Source: Streptococcus sp. HMSC067H01 (GTDB taxonomy: Bacteria; Bacillota; Bacilli; Lactobacillales; Streptococcaceae). Taken from it: a stretch of 35,329 nt of DNA. Made by a program: the position numbers and the translations under genes. The notes below the pieces were generated by a model. The model had not been told where the DNA came from. It ran no database searches and saw only the letters and a list, made by a program, of their open reading frames with translations. Each line of letters starts with the position of its first letter. Positions within the stretch are counted from its first letter, which is position 1. Positions 29,606-35,329 of the stretch are shown in pieces. The stretch lies in assembly GCF_001814775.1 (NCBI RefSeq), contig NZ_KV817784.1, positions 32,725 to 68,053 of the forward strand, written 5' to 3'.

Positions 29606-30132
29606 TTAACGGCGTTTTTTCAATGCTTTATAAACAGCTAGTGCTAAGTAATAGTCTACCATACTATGAATAATAGTACCAAATCCAACCAAGACAAACA
29701 AGACATAGAACATGTTTTTTAGGTCAGTTCCGGTGCTAGCGTAAAAAATCATACAAGCCAATACTTCAGCAATAGCGTGAACCAAGCCAAGTATAAAGTT
29801 AAAAATCAATGAAGATTTCTTATTGTCCAAGGTTTGAGGATATTTTTGAAGATAGAAAGCACCCAGACTTCCAAAAAAATATGGGAAAATGCACGAAGTA
29901 CGATAACAATCGGATACCCAGCCATGAGAAAACCTAAACTAGAAGCTATAATGACAAAGATAGCCATCCAAGGTGAGAGAAACATAGCGATAAAAATAGC
30001 AACGTGACTTCCTAGAGTGTAGGAAGCGGGAGGAATGACAATTTTAAAGGGCATGACCAAAGGAATCAAAATAGCGATAGCCGTCAGTATAGCTGTAAAA
30101 GTCATAAATTGTGTTTTCTTTTGTGGGTTCAT
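29606..30132 (-). pseudogene. niaX: Niacin transporter NiaX, frameshifted
   Basis: Two overlapping frames form one NiaX-type S component of an ECF niacin importer. The upstream frame (to 30132) gives MNPQKKTQF...FRIVIPPASYTLGSHVAIF-like membrane helices (KIVIPPASYTLGSH near residue 32) as far as RAFSHIF, then runs out of frame. Adding one T to the seven-T run (minus strand; plus-strand A run 29873-29879) restores HIFFGSLGAFYLQKYPQTLDNKKSS and joins the downstream frame to its end at 29606, for about 175 residues. The single-base loss removes the C-terminal half. It could be real, a sequencing error or homopolymer slippage. GGAG precedes the start. Confidence 0.85.
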
Positions 30133-30143
30133 AATAACTCCTT

Positions 30144-30166
30144 TTTAAGTGTATATACAGTTGTAT
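30144..30166 (-). promoter_or_regulatory. NiaR/NadR operator upstream of niaX
   Basis: Plus strand AAGTGTATATACAGTTGTAT contains GTGT-ATAT-ACAG and matches nearly all of the pneumococcal NadR operator as I remember it (core GTGT-4 nt-ACA followed by a T/A-rich arm). It overlaps the -10 and start region of the niaX promoter. Confidence 0.75.
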
Positions 30167-30193
30167 ATTACAATAAATAAACAGATATGTCAA
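30165..30193 (-). promoter_or_regulatory. niaX-niaR promoter
   Basis: Minus strand: consensus -35 TTGACA (30188-30193), 17-base spacer, -10 TAATAT (30165-30170). The operator begins at the -10 and extends towards the gene, a classic repression layout. Confidence 0.8.
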
Positions 30194-30269
30194 GTATAAA
30201 AACTCTTGTCACATGCACCTTTCAATCTAAAATAAAAAAGAAATTTTTAAAAAAATCAGCAAAAAACTC

Positions 30270-30298
30270 TTGCTTTATCATTTACAATGTGCTATACT
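30270..30298 (+). promoter_or_regulatory. rplJ-rplL promoter
   Basis: TTGCTT (30270-30275), 17-base spacer, TATACT (30293-30298), about 180 bases before rplJ, leaving room for the leader RNA. Confidence 0.75.
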
Positions 30299-30303
30299 TA
30301 TAG

Positions 30304-30445
30304 ACGGTTTGAAAAAACTGCCTAAGACAGTAGGGGAGCGAGACTCATAAATATCCTACCGAGGACAAAACGTATCATGTAAAAAGAAGCGTATTGTACT
30401 TTCGTGTCTAGGTTTGGGCGCGTTTTTCTTTTGGAAAAATTCCCC
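30304..30445 (+). ncRNA. Ribosomal protein L10 leader
   Basis: The long 5' leader of rplJ. GTAGG (30330-30334) pairs with CCTAC (30355-30359) around a purine-rich internal loop (GGAGCGAGACTC), and an A-rich stem AAAAAGAAGCG (30381-30391) can pair with CGCGTTTTT (30419-30427) before a T-rich stretch, as an attenuator would. The L10(L12)4 complex is known to bind such leaders in Firmicutes and repress its own operon. Ends are approximate. Confidence 0.75.
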
Positions 30446-30476
30446 AAGCAAAATAATTACGGAGGTGAACACACTA

Positions 30477-30977
30477 ATGAGTGAAGCAATTATTGCTAAA
30501 AAAGCGGAACTAGTTGACGTAGTAGCTGAGAAAATGAAAGCTGCTGCATCAATCGTCGTTGTAGACGCTCGTGGTTTGACAGTTGAACAAGATACAGTTC
30601 TTCGTCGTGAGCTTCGTGGAAGCGAAGTTGAGTATAAAGTTATCAAAAACTCAATCTTACGTCGTGCAGCTGAAAAAGCTGGTCTTGAAGATCTTGCATC
30701 TGTTTTTGTTGGACCATCTGCAGTAGCATTTTCTAACGAAGATGTTATCGCACCAGCGAAAATCTTGAACGACTTTGCTAAAACTGCTGACGCACTTGAA
30801 ATCAAGGGTGGTGCAATCGAAGGCGCTGTCGCATCAAAAGAAGAGATCCTTGCTCTTGCAACTCTTCCAAACCGCGAAGGACTTCTTTCTATGCTCCTTT
30901 CTGTACTTCAAGCGCCAGTGCGCAACGTTGCTCTTGCAGTCAAAGCGGTTGCAGACAACAAAGAAGACGCAGCTTAA
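30477..30977 (+). CDS. rplJ: 50S ribosomal protein L10
   Basis: Base of the ribosomal stalk; it anchors L7/L12 dimers and links them to 23S rRNA near the GTPase centre. The 166 residues are full length. The N-terminal globular domain begins [20 protein letters not shown], with the conserved [10 protein letters not shown] near residue 30 and KNSILRRA near 58; the C-terminal helix (about 135-160) binds L12. A longer frame opens at 30414 with a TTG inside the leader and is rejected, since GGAGGTGA precedes the ATG at 30477. It is controlled through the L10 leader upstream. Confidence 0.97.
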   Translation: MSEAIIAKKAELVDVVAEKMKAAASIVVVDARGLTVEQDTVLRRELRGSEVEYKVIKNSILRRAAEKAGLEDLASVFVGPSAVAFSNEDVIAPAKILNDFAKTADALEIKGGAIEGAVASKEEILALATLPNREGLLSMLLSVLQAPVRNVALAVKAVADNKEDAA

Positions 30978-30983
30978 TCTTAA

Positions 30984-31006
30984 GCTACGCAGCGTAGCCT
31001 AGCTAC
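30984..31006 (+). other. Alternative hairpins between rplJ and rplL
   Basis: GCTACGC-A-GCGTAGC (30984-30998) is a perfect inverted repeat and overlaps a second, GTAGC-CTA-GCTAC (30994-31006); only one can form at a time. No T run follows, so it is more likely a processing or stability element than a terminator. Confidence 0.5.
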
Positions 31007-31053
31007 GAAAAAAATAAAAAACTAATTTAAAAACTTATTTGGAGGAAATAACA

Positions 31054-31419
31054 ATGGCATTGAACATTGAAAACATTATTGCTGAAATTAAAGAAGCTTC
31101 AATCCTTGAATTGAACGACCTTGTAAAAGCTATCGAAGAAGAATTTGGTGTAACTGCAGCTGCTCCTGTAGCTGTAGCTGCTGCTGGTGGTGCTGAAGAA
31201 GCTGCTAAAGATTCATTTGACGTTGAATTGACAGCTGCAGGCGACAAAAAAGTCGGCGTTATCAAAGTTGTACGTGAAATCACTGGTCTTGGTCTTAAAG
31301 AAGCTAAAGAACTTGTTGATGGTGCACCAGCACTTGTTAAAGAAGGTGTTGCAGCAGCAGAAGCTGAAGAACTTAAAGCTAAATTGGAAGAAGCTGGAGC
31401 TTCAGTTACTCTTAAATAA
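31054..31419 (+). CDS. rplL: 50S ribosomal protein L7/L12
   Basis: Stalk protein present as several dimers per ribosome that recruits translation factors. The 121-residue product has the N-terminal dimerisation domain (1-35), a hinge rich in alanine and glycine (about 38-55, [12 protein letters not shown]) and the C-terminal factor-binding domain with [24 protein letters not shown] helix ([15 protein letters not shown] near 75). The frame opens at 31039, but GGAGG lies eight bases before the ATG at 31054. It is cotranscribed with rplJ and closed by a terminator. Confidence 0.97.
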   Translation: MALNIENIIAEIKEASILELNDLVKAIEEEFGVTAAAPVAVAAAGGAEEAAKDSFDVELTAAGDKKVGVIKVVREITGLGLKEAKELVDGAPALVKEGVAAAEAEELKAKLEEAGASVTLK

Positions 31420-31440
31420 TAGAGTTTCCATAAAAAATGA

Positions 31441-31469
31441 AAACCGGAGCTTGCGCTTCGGTTTTTTTA
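31441..31469 (+). terminator. rplL terminator
   Basis: ACCGGAGC (31443-31450) pairs with GCTTCGGT (31455-31462, one G-U pair) around a TTGC loop and is followed by seven T residues. Confidence 0.9.
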
Positions 31470-31561
31470 TCATATATAGAATATATAGGGGGGTGGATCT
31501 GAGTTTTTTACCTTATCTAATTCAAGTGGAGAACTAACTAGAACAAATAGAGGTGACAAAT

Positions 31562-31885
31562 GTGAGTAAAATAGGAATGGGATTAGGTGCTTCAATAGTA
31601 TCGAATAATATTTTAGAAAATAAGGCGAATATAAAATGGATATTACGCGAGAGCAGTGTTAATGAGTTAGATAACGGATGGCGTTTTTTATCCGAAATAG
31701 ATACAGAAGAATATCTATCACATGCTGAAAATATGTCGACATGTGACTGGAGTACAATTGTTGAAATAGAACCTGCGGTATTATCAATTTTTAACATGCC
31801 TATTGGAACAGAACTCATACTTATTTACGAAGGTGAGAAGAAGTATTTCATAGATACAAATAGTGGTCAAAAATTATCTTACTAG
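31562..31885 (+). CDS. DUF2185/Imm33-like immunity protein
   Basis: A 107-residue protein resembling the DUF2185 family, which as I recall is also called Imm33 and is linked to polymorphic toxin systems. Visible pattern: VSNNIL near residue 15, KWILRE near 27, DNGWRFLSEIDTEEYL near 40 and a TIVEIEPAVLSIF helix near 70. A GTG at 31553 is possible, but AGAGG at 31549-31553 is properly spaced only for the GTG at 31562. It is the first gene after the rplL terminator and begins an AT-rich run of immunity-type genes. Which toxin it would block is unknown; none is visible in the window. Confidence 0.7.
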   Translation: MSKIGMGLGASIVSNNILENKANIKWILRESSVNELDNGWRFLSEIDTEEYLSHAENMSTCDWSTIVEIEPAVLSIFNMPIGTELILIYEGEKKYFIDTNSGQKLSY

Positions 31886-32136
31886 GGTATTGAAGCCAAC
31901 TTCATCTACTTACTATTGCATAGAATGATGAGTGCTATGAAGCTAAAATAGATACTATATAGATTTGATCTAATCTATCTGAGAAATATTCCTACTAAAG
32001 GATAAGTTTGAGAGAAATCTGAACTTGACAATTGAGGCACAAGCTATTATGATAGTCAGAGAACTGATTTAGTTTTTAAAGCATCAGATAAAATAGTAAA
32101 ATTGACGATTGAGATATAAAAATGAGATATTGAGGT
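31886..32136. other. Gap with hairpin and promoter motif
   Basis: No intact gene. ATAGATT (31959-31965) and AATCTAT (31972-31978) form a 7-bp stem without a T run. A promoter lies near the right end. Confidence 0.4.
32025..32053 (+). promoter_or_regulatory. Promoter of the unknown 250-residue gene
   Basis: Consensus TTGACA (32025-32030), 17-base spacer, TATGAT (32048-32053), about 85 bases before the start. Confidence 0.55.
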
Positions 32137-32889
32137 ATGAAAGTGTGTAGAGTAATAAAATTATTTACGGATACGATTTCTTCAGAGTGCATGGATTTTG
32201 CCTTTCAGATTGCTCATGAAACTCAAGATGCAGATATCGTTCAGATATTTGATGGAATCCAGACATTCAATTTATCAGTTAATTATATTAAGTATCTATC
32301 GTTTGTTAGTAAAAAGTATAGTGAACTATATAATAAAGAATATGAACTTGATGGCTATGGAATCTATCAAGTTTTTGATAGTAAATTATCGAAAGAAGTT
32401 AGCTTTCGATCTTGTGATATATGGTCAGCTGATGATTTTAATCATTATGTTTTCCTTTCTAATAAAGGTATGATGGAAATACTCATAAATGTTTCCTTGA
32501 CATTTAAATTTGAAAAAACAGCTACTGAACTGCAAAAAATATCGGGCGTCCCCCTGAAAATAAGTGAAGTAGGAAACATCGAGGAAGGTTTATATTATGT
32601 AGTAGCTAGTTTAACCACTGATGGTGAACTCTATGTTAAAATCAGTGATAAACTTATAAAATGTGACGATTATATTACTTTTAGATTGATTGATGAAGGA
32701 CTTGATTTACGATCACTTGAAACGGAATATGAGTTAGATATAGCTACAATCCATCCCGAAAATCATTTTGTCTATCAAGTCTTAAATGGTGGATTTATGG
32801 GCCTTGCCCAATCTATTTTGTCGAGTTATAAGGTTATAAATACTTTGAATTACAATGCCTATTTATTAGTTTATGAGGGCGCTACTTAA
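32137..32889 (+). CDS. Uncharacterised 250-residue protein in the immunity cluster
   Basis: Not recognised. Soluble, acidic, with no signal peptide or membrane segment. Features: HETQDADIVQIFDG near residue 30, a tyrosine-rich middle (YSELYNKEYELDGYGIY near 62) and a C-terminal segment HPENHFVYQVLNGGFMGL near 205-222. The start is uncertain: GAGG (32132-32135) is too close to the ATG at 32137 but well spaced for the GTG at 32143, which would shorten the product by two residues. Its own promoter, AT-rich composition and position between a DUF2185 gene and a barstar-like gene suggest an immunity or toxin-linked role, by context only. Confidence 0.65.
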   Translation: MKVCRVIKLFTDTISSECMDFAFQIAHETQDADIVQIFDGIQTFNLSVNYIKYLSFVSKKYSELYNKEYELDGYGIYQVFDSKLSKEVSFRSCDIWSADDFNHYVFLSNKGMMEILINVSLTFKFEKTATELQKISGVPLKISEVGNIEEGLYYVVASLTTDGELYVKISDKLIKCDDYITFRLIDEGLDLRSLETEYELDIATIHPENHFVYQVLNGGFMGLAQSILSSYKVINTLNYNAYLLVYEGAT

Positions 32890-32906
32890 GACTGCACAAA
32901 TTGTAA

Positions 32907-33127
32907 AAGAGTGATGGTATTAGTAAAGGACTTGCCTACTTTAGAAAATTCAGCCAATACCCCAACAAATCCTAACAGCCAAAAATTTTATTGATATACA
33001 TATTGATAAGCATATCAAGGTTGATGAAGGTATTAGTAAGAGTTTAAGAATGACTAAGTTATTGCTAGAGGCTCATTCTTTTATCAAATGTAAACCATTA
33101 GATTATGCCCAAAAATGTATAAAGTAA
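32907..33127 (+). pseudogene. Decayed coding fragment between immunity genes
   Basis: The 360-base gap 32890-33249 has no intact gene. A frame from 32907 reads KSDGISKGLAYFRKFSQYP and then stops; switching frame after about 32960 gives ILTAKNFIDIHIDKHIKVD, then EGISKSLRMTKLLLEAHSF and so on, ending at 33125-33127. No start codon or ribosome site is present. It looks like the tail of a broken gene, with the phrase GISK-L occurring twice. No family recognised. Confidence 0.35.
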
Positions 33128-33249
33128 TGCTTGAATGGGGATGGAGAAAGGCCAACAAGAACTACTAGAGTTGCGGAGTGCTGGATAAAAAAGTGATATT
33201 AGTATGAATTTGAAAAATTTTTTTAAACAGTTTATGAGGGGAACTTTAA

Positions 33250-33636
33250 GTGAATCTTTATAGAAGAATAACAAAGTTAGAGAAAAACTATTTAATGGTT
33301 AAGTGCTCTAATGATTTCAATCTAAATATTGATGGGAAAAAAGTACAAAGTGAAAGAGATGCGATAGAGATATTAGCGAACAGTTTTAATATTGATGATC
33401 TCCAAGATGGTAATTGGGATGCACTATCTGATCGACTCCAGCGTTCTAATTATATACATCCAGAGAGGATTAATATTTTTCTTAACAATTCAAAAGATCT
33501 TTTTATCAAGGATGCAAACTCTAAAAATACTTTTTTAGAAATATTATCTGATACAGTTTCATGGTGGGAAGAAGATGTTGAAAGATATATAGTTGATGGA
33601 AAAAGAAAAACATTCAATGTATATCTGCTAGATTAA
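33250..33636 (+). CDS. Barstar-like ribonuclease inhibitor
   Basis: A 128-residue protein whose residues about 25-125 follow the barstar family: a strand NLNIDGKKVQS, a helix ERDAIEILANSFNI, then the diagnostic DGNWDALSDRL motif near 57, which corresponds to the barnase-binding region of barstar, and a C-terminal strand FNVYLLD. Barstar relatives bind and block secreted ribonucleases; here the partner RNase is not in the window, so this is an orphan immunity gene. GTG start with AGGGGA about nine bases upstream. AT-rich. Confidence 0.75.
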   Translation: MNLYRRITKLEKNYLMVKCSNDFNLNIDGKKVQSERDAIEILANSFNIDDLQDGNWDALSDRLQRSNYIHPERINIFLNNSKDLFIKDANSKNTFLEILSDTVSWWEEDVERYIVDGKRKTFNVYLLD

Positions 33637-33748
33637 TACTAATTGTTTGATATGATAGGAATATAAACATTTCTGTGAAGAAGATAATAGCTAGACAAGT
33701 TGGACAAACGCTAATAGTTCAAAAAATTTAAATAAATATAGGTAGATT

Positions 33749-34171
33749 ATGATTGATGAACTGAAAAAGAAGATTGCTTCTACCAAGGGTGTGGACTTTG
33801 CACCATTTGGAGAGGGGATTTCTGATGAATGGATTACAAAAGCTGAGGAAAGATTACATTTTATTTTTCCTGAAACCTATAAATGGTGGCTTAAAAACTA
33901 TATGGGTGGAGAAATTTACGGAGAAGAAATTTTCAGTATCTATGGATTAGATTTTGATAGAGTTGTAGGTGGGGATGTCGTATACATAAATGAATTGAAC
34001 CGAGAAGAAGGGTTTAGTAATTCTGATCAATTAGTCATCTGTGAAGGGGAAGATGGCATGTTTTATTTTCAAAAACAGGAAAGTTTGACCAATGAGTTAG
34101 CAGTTTTTAGAGATGGAGAATACTATGCTAGCGATTTTATTAAATTTCTCATAAAAAGAATAGACGGCTAG
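33749..34171 (+). CDS. SMI1/KNR4 (SUKH) family immunity protein
   Basis: A 140-residue SUKH-superfamily protein. The pattern ISDEWITKAEERLHFIFPETYKWWLKNYMGG (located at about residues 23-53, shown by its key positions I-AE-L-FP-YK-WL-NY-GG) is the family hallmark, followed by IYGLDFD near 70, LVICEGEDGMFYF near 100 and a C-terminal helix FIKFLIKRI. Bacterial SUKH proteins are common immunity proteins against nuclease and deaminase toxins. It follows the barstar-like gene by about 110 bases with no recognisable terminator; the ribosome site is weak. Confidence 0.8.
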   Translation: MIDELKKKIASTKGVDFAPFGEGISDEWITKAEERLHFIFPETYKWWLKNYMGGEIYGEEIFSIYGLDFDRVVGGDVVYINELNREEGFSNSDQLVICEGEDGMFYFQKQESLTNELAVFRDGEYYASDFIKFLIKRIDG

Positions 34172-34221
34172 TATATTTTAAAGAATCTATTGGGCTAAAA
34201 AAGTAGGGATTAAGCTCAGTA

Positions 34222-34414
34222 ATGATAGATAGGAATTCTAAAGAACATCAGTCGATAAGATTTTGTTTTGGCTATGATAGATGATGTGGTAACTATTGTA
34301 AAATATAATCACAATATTGCTTGCCTTGATGACGGACTTGATTGTCTGGGAAGTAAAATAGATAATGGGACTGCCTCATTATTTGATCCTAAAAAGCGCT
34401 TAGTGCGGAGATAA
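34222..34414 (+). pseudogene. Short frameshifted coding remnant before the DUF443 gene
   Basis: An ATG frame from 34222 reads MIDRNSKEHQSIRFCFGYDR and stops; the overlapping frame from 34274 reads MIDDVVTIVKYNHNIACLDD and continues to KKRLVRR, ending at 34414. Joining them after FGYD gives one plausible product of about 65 residues, with a four-base GATA/GATG duplication as the likely cause of the break. No family recognised. Its stop lies two bases before the next gene's GTG. Confidence 0.4.
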
Positions 34415-34416
34415 AA

Positions 34417-35067
34417 GTGCAGTTGGTACTTATAAATAGCTTGTATAAAAATGTAAGATATCGTGTTTTTGAATGGAATAGCAAGTACTACTTATTGGAT
34501 TGTGATGCTAGTATTTTATTGTTTTTCTTTCCATTGTTTGCTTTTTTTAGAGCTCATAAATGTTATTGTTTAGAGTCTGAAGAATATCAGACGTTGCAGT
34601 CTTCAACTTATTCCAATATAAAACCATATCAGTTTGTAGGTGCAACTTTATGTATTATTTCCGGTACAACACTATTAAGGAGGTATTTAGTTAAGGCTTT
34701 ATTACCTGAACTTCCAAATGTAGCAGCATTATCGAAATTCGGTTTATTATTTATAATCTTATTCTTCGTGTTGGGGTTTAGGTTTCAATATTCTCATAAA
34801 AAAAGACTTTCATTCGACTATGAAGGTCGACCCTATGTGTTTGTCAAAATGTCCCCTGCTAACTGGAAAATGGCAGTTGGTAAAATAATGGGTTATTTCA
34901 TCCTCTTATTTCTACTCTTATGGTCTGTTTATACTATTGTGGTAACAGATGAAGTTGATTCTTTTATTATATTAGGAATAATTCCGTTTTTATTATTTTT
35001 AATGATGTTCGCCAATATCTCATTATGGGATTTAAAGGAATATCAGATAGTTTTAAAATCTAAGTAA
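34417..35067 (+). CDS. DUF443 (TsaI-like) multi-pass membrane immunity protein
   Basis: A 216-residue membrane protein with about five hydrophobic segments and the N-terminal pattern of the DUF443 family: YRVFEWNSKYYLLD near residue 14, then FFFPLFAFF and a following soluble stretch LESEEYQTL. DUF443 proteins occur in tandem arrays in staphylococci, where TsaI protects against TspA, a membrane-depolarising toxin exported by the type VII system; that is the known precedent for this assignment. GTG start with GGAG (34407-34410) six bases upstream. No TspA-like toxin is visible in the window. Confidence 0.75.
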   Translation: MQLVLINSLYKNVRYRVFEWNSKYYLLDCDASILLFFFPLFAFFRAHKCYCLESEEYQTLQSSTYSNIKPYQFVGATLCIISGTTLLRRYLVKALLPELPNVAALSKFGLLFIILFFVLGFRFQYSHKKRLSFDYEGRPYVFVKMSPANWKMAVGKIMGYFILLFLLLWSVYTIVVTDEVDSFIILGIIPFLLFLMMFANISLWDLKEYQIVLKSK

Positions 35068-35329
35068 AAATTCCATCTAATCTTTAAAATTACTAGTACG
35101 ATGCCATTGGTTACAGTTAAGAATATTAGAGGAAGTTTAAGAGATAAATTAGTCAGACACGACTAAAGTAATCAACAATCTTACTTATCTGGTAAAGTGG
35201 TCTCCTAGGAAATCAAAGGAAATTAAAGATTGAATAGGATATTGACAATTAAAGCATAGATGTATAAAAGTTTGATCTCGACCATAAAGATTGGAAAGAC
35301 AATTTGCTAGAGATAGTGCATAATAGATA
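35068..35329. other. Right-edge gap with possible remnants
   Basis: No intact gene. A TTGACA at 35242-35247 is followed by TATAAA only 15 bases later. An open frame without a start (35268 to the edge, KFDLDHKDWKDNLLEIVHN) may be the beginning or a remnant of another gene beyond the window. Confidence 0.3.

Noticed and set aside
31490..31537. Frame reading DLSFLPYLIQVEN after the rplL terminator
   Set aside because: Thirteen residues with no start; could be a remnant but cannot be supported.
35101..35166. Short ATG frame beginning MPLVTVKNIRG, similar to the start of tautomerases
   Set aside because: Only 21 codons, no ribosome site and no further family pattern.

Overview
The window looks like a chromosome segment of a mitis-group Streptococcus (S. 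mitis, S. oralis or S. pneumoniae type). Evidence: low GC, extended -10 promoters (TGnTATAAT), strong GGAGG ribosome sites, a BOX repeat at 20613-20764, and pneumococcal-type gene blocks (rnc-smc, HAD-HAD-ftsY, zwf-glnQ-glnP, uvrB, rplJ-rplL). The BOX core differs slightly from the pneumococcal version I remember, so a non-pneumococcal member is plausible. No tRNA, rRNA, CRISPR array, insertion sequence or phage gene was seen.

Layout. 1-6.9 kb: gdhA (-), then pyrD, holA, sodA, and a LysR regulator-lspA-rluD operon (+). 6.75-6.93 kb: a structured dispersed repeat between convergent rluD and ffh; half of a second copy lies at the left window edge. 6.9-9.1 kb: ylxM-small ORF-ffh operon (-). 9.2-14.2 kb: rnc-smc and a TRIC-like channel (+). 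14.3-15.7 kb: a frameshifted HD-domain gene and a NUDIX gene. 15.9-18.9 kb: two Cof-type HAD phosphatases and ftsY (+), closed by a perfect 40-bp palindrome shared with convergent zwf. 19-23.1 kb: zwf, glnQ and a fused glnP-type gene (-), with a GlnR-type operator upstream of the glnP-type gene and a terminator plus BOX element before zwf. 23.2-29.1 kb: uvrB, then an AT-rich accessory block (a DUF2971-like protein and three small membrane proteins, two of them tandem paralogues) and a NUDIX gene. 29.1-30.2 kb: niaR and a frameshifted niaX (-) behind a clear NiaR-type operator. 30.3-31.5 kb: L10 leader, rplJ, rplL. 31.5-35.3 kb: AT-rich run of apparent orphan immunity genes (DUF2185/Imm33-like, an unknown, barstar-like, SUKH, DUF443/TsaI-like) mixed with broken coding remnants.

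How it fits together. The core genes cover nitrogen assimilation (gdhA, glnPQ), pyrimidine synthesis, DNA replication, segregation and repair (holA, smc, uvrB), the SRP pathway (ffh, ylxM, ftsY), lipoprotein processing and ribosome production. The most unusual parts are the immunity cluster without a visible toxin, the DUF2971/membrane-protein cassette after uvrB, and two single-base homopolymer frameshifts (HD gene and niaX) that are either real inactivations or sequence errors.
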